Positions 62,221-64,000 of a DNA stretch of 64,000 nucleotides are shown one piece after another (the stretch's first letter is position 1; every line of letters begins with the position of its first letter). This DNA comes from Pseudoxanthomonas sp. F37 (GTDB lineage: Bacteria > Pseudomonadota > Gammaproteobacteria > Xanthomonadales > Xanthomonadaceae). Position numbers and translations under genes: made by a program. The notes under the pieces were generated by a model. It made no database searches. It was not told the origin of the DNA and was given only the letters and a program-made list of their open reading frames with translations. Location of the stretch: contig NZ_CP095187.1 of NCBI RefSeq assembly GCF_022965755.1, forward strand, positions 1,116,001 through 1,180,000, in the 5' to 3' direction.

Positions 62221-62541
62221 ACCATTGTCAGTCACGTCAGTTGCTGCAGCGATGAGGAAAACCTTGGTGCCAGCCGGGACTTGAACCTTTGATATGGAAG
62301 ACGGCAGAGCAATGGGAACAGAAGGATTGTCCGGTGGCGGCCTGCGCCCATAGTTGATCATCTCAACACCAGCAACTTCTGTGTCAATGCTCTTGCCGTC
62401 AGGCGTGACGAGGCGGATCGACGTTCCTATCTGAACTGACGGAAGCTTTTGATCGCTAGGAATACCGGGGGCAAGAACTGGCCCGGGTCGCCCCGACAAC
62501 TGAAACGCTTCTTGGACCGTGAAGAGCAGGATTGCCGACAT
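62215..62541 (-). CDS. integron gene-cassette protein, possibly EF-Tu domain-2-like barrel
   Basis: 108 residues from the ATG at 62541, three bases after the attC core; the TAA stop is inside the next core (GCCTAAC), as is common in cassettes. The sequence ILLFTVQEAFQLSGRPGPVLAPGIP...QIGTSIRLVTPDGKSIDTEVAGVEM and the later KVQVPAGTKVFLI have the strand pattern of a translation-factor domain 2 beta-barrel, a fold often seen alone in small proteins. The resemblance is by eye only. Function unknown. Confidence 0.78.
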   Translation of the reverse strand: MSAILLFTVQEAFQLSGRPGPVLAPGIPSDQKLPSVQIGTSIRLVTPDGKSIDTEVAGVEMINYGRRPPPDNPSVPIALPSSISKVQVPAGTKVFLIAAATDVTDNGA

Positions 62542-62544
62542 GGT

Positions 62545-62594
62545 GCCTAACACTGGAATTAAGCCGACCCGCGAAGCGGGTTCGGCTTGAATGA
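62545..62594 (-). repeat. integron attC site, left part, interrupted by IS copy 2
   Basis: GCCTAAC (62545-62551) followed by the same stem as in the other sites and ending GGCTTGAATGA, where IS copy 2 begins. The right part of the site lies beyond the window. Confidence 0.9.
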
Positions 62595-62685
62595 TGGGAT
62601 GGACTCCTCCCGCGTCACCAAACGGCTTCGAAGAGCCAGACTGATGTTTCCATCAGGACACGGGATCACGAGAGGAGTCCACGCC

Positions 62686-63744
62686 ATGCATGCTAGTACC
62701 GTCGCCATCGATTTGGCAAAAGAGGTCTTCGAGCTGGCCTTCGCCGATGCGCAGGGCCGGGTCATCGAGCGCAAGCGCCTCTCGCGCCGGGCCTTCATCC
62801 GTTCGCTGGAGACCCGGCCGCCGTTGCGGGTGCTGATGGAGGCCTGCGGCGGTGCGCACTGCTGGGCGCGCCGCTTCCAGCGCCAGGGCCACACGGTACG
62901 CCTGCTTCCCGCACGTGACGTGCGCCCCTACGTGCGCGGCAACAAGACCGACCGCAACGACGTGGCCGGGATACTGGAAGCGGACCGCTGCGCCGGCATG
63001 GCCGGGGTGCCGGTCAAGACCCCGGAGCAGCAGGGCATCCAGGCGCTGCACCGGCTGCGTGAACACCTCAAGGGTGAACGTACCGCCACGCTCAACCTGT
63101 TGCGGGGCGTGCTGCGCGAGTTCGGCGTGGCGGTACCCGTTGGAGCGGCCAAGGTGCCGGGGGCGGTACGCGATGCGCTGGAAGACGGTGACAACGAGTT
63201 GCCGATGACGCTGCGCCACAGCCTGGCCGAGCAGATCGACAGACTGTCGCAACTGGACAAGGACATGGCGGCGATCGAGCAGCGGCTGGAGGAATTCGCC
63301 TCACGCGAGGTGGCGGTGCAGCGTTACCGTGGCGTGCCGGGCGTGGGCCTGCTGACGGCGACCGCGCTACGGGCCAGTGCCGGCGATCTGTCGCGCTTCC
63401 GCAGCGGGCGCCAGTTCTCGGCGTGGCTGGGACTGACCCCGCGCGAGCATTCCTCGGGCCAGCAGCGCCGGCTGGGAGGCCTGACCAAGCGCGGCGATGT
63501 CTACGTAAGAACGCTGCTGATCCACGGCGCACGCGCGGTGCTGCAGGCGGCGCGGATGAAACAGCGGCGCGGGCAAGCCCTCGATCCGCTGCAGGCCTGG
63601 GCGCTGAAGGTTCAGGACACCCGCGGCCACAACAAGGCCGCCTGCGCGCTGGCCAACAAGCTGGCCCGACGGCTGTGGGCGATGGAACACCACGGCATGC
63701 CGTTCGATCCGCGCCACGTCAGCGAGCGGCCGCACGCCACCTAA
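62686..63744 (+). CDS. IS110/IS1111-family transposase, copy 2
   Basis: 352 residues, identical in sequence to the product at 60472-61530, with the same DEDD residues and C-terminal serine region. The gene is complete and has the same ribosome site, so both copies could be active. Complete identity points to recent transposition or gene conversion. Confidence 0.96.
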   Translation: MHASTVAIDLAKEVFELAFADAQGRVIERKRLSRRAFIRSLETRPPLRVLMEACGGAHCWARRFQRQGHTVRLLPARDVRPYVRGNKTDRNDVAGILEADRCAGMAGVPVKTPEQQGIQALHRLREHLKGERTATLNLLRGVLREFGVAVPVGAAKVPGAVRDALEDGDNELPMTLRHSLAEQIDRLSQLDKDMAAIEQRLEEFASREVAVQRYRGVPGVGLLTATALRASAGDLSRFRSGRQFSAWLGLTPREHSSGQQRRLGGLTKRGDVYVRTLLIHGARAVLQAARMKQRRGQALDPLQAWALKVQDTRGHNKAACALANKLARRLWAMEHHGMPFDPRHVSERPHAT

Positions 63745-64000
63745 GCCCACCGCCTCAACGCGCAAATTCACCGCTTCAACGTCGGGAGTTGCCTGAAACG
63801 ATCTTGATCATGGCGAAGGGTTCGGTCCCGGAGCGGACAACGCCGATAACAATGCCGGCCTGGCAGGCCGCTTGAACGATAGGCACCCGCCCCGCGGATT
63901 CCATGATGGCCCGGGCAGATGCTGCTCACCCCAAGGCCGGATACACGACTGCAACCGTTCCACTTCCGCGATCAGATCACTTCGGCAACGACCGATTGAC
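63745..64000 (+). ncRNA. predicted bridge RNA region of IS copy 2, 3' end outside window
   Basis: Same sequence as 61531-61786, with the two guide-like segments at 63847-63853 and 63870-63876. Confidence 0.55.

Larger units (their letters stand above)
62595..64000 (+). mobile_element. IS110-family element of the IS1111-attC group, copy 2, cut by the window end
   Basis: Begins TGGGATGGACTCCTCC like copy 1, 2214 bases further on, in the same orientation and at the same attC position. It runs to the window end, which corresponds to base 61786 of copy 1, so only about 14 bases of the right end are missing. Confidence 0.92.

Overview
The window is a high-GC, densely coded stretch of a gammaproteobacterial chromosome, most likely a member of the Xanthomonadaceae/Lysobacteraceae (Pseudoxanthomonas, Stenotrophomonas, Xanthomonas or Lysobacter type). 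The reasons are a MurD2-like ligase with an unusual P-loop, paired S9 peptidases with POT and OPT peptide transporters, an Oar-like TonB-dependent receptor, REP palindromes that begin with GTAG, and integron attC sites of the Xanthomonas type. The genus assignment is inference.

Layout. 1-7153: cell-envelope and housekeeping genes (truncated murD2-like gene, dienelactone hydrolase, ispB, ssb) and a tight rfbBACD operon for dTDP-L-rhamnose. 7247-16676: a peptide-use cluster (two secreted S9 peptidases around a POT and an OPT transporter) and a DUF819 membrane protein. 16757-21218: an exported protein of unknown role, ybdD-cstA (pyruvate/peptide starvation) and corA. 21278-28001: GH97 glucosidase, DUF4105 protein, corC, a lipoprotein-sized exported protein, ybeY and phoH. 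28156-31837: a TetR-HlyD-ABC-ABC2 efflux operon that lies between phoH and miaB. 31753-32507: a 255-bp unit repeated three times in tandem, each copy holding the end of the ABC permease gene and a REP doublet. 32527-45477: miaB, lytic transglycosylase, petABC (cytochrome bc1), sspAB, nadC, purEK, sodB (frameshifted), grxD, an SDR and marC. 45738-51456: a TonB receptor, ppnN and a LytS/AlgZ-like kinase. 51619-58519: the minor pilin operon fimU-pilV-pilW-pilX-pilY1-pilE.

From about 58.5 kb to the window end the sequence is accessory. Two identical 45-bp copies of the 3' half of a tRNA-Asn gene, each next to its own terminator, bracket a SAM methyltransferase gene and look like leftover integration sites. 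To their right is the distal end of a chromosomal integron read on the minus strand: two small gene cassettes with one intact attC and two further attC sites, each of which is split at the same position by an identical IS110-family (IS1111 group) insertion sequence.

The most interesting signal is in the non-coding right end of that IS. It contains two 7-nt segments flanking a short hairpin, one identical to the top strand left of the insertion point in attC and the other identical to the bottom strand on its right. This is the layout expected of the target-binding loop of a bridge RNA (seekRNA), and would explain why this IS homes to integron attC sites. Other points worth checking are the single-base frameshift in sodB, the tandem triplication after the ABC permease gene, and an SDR that lacks its catalytic Ser and Lys.
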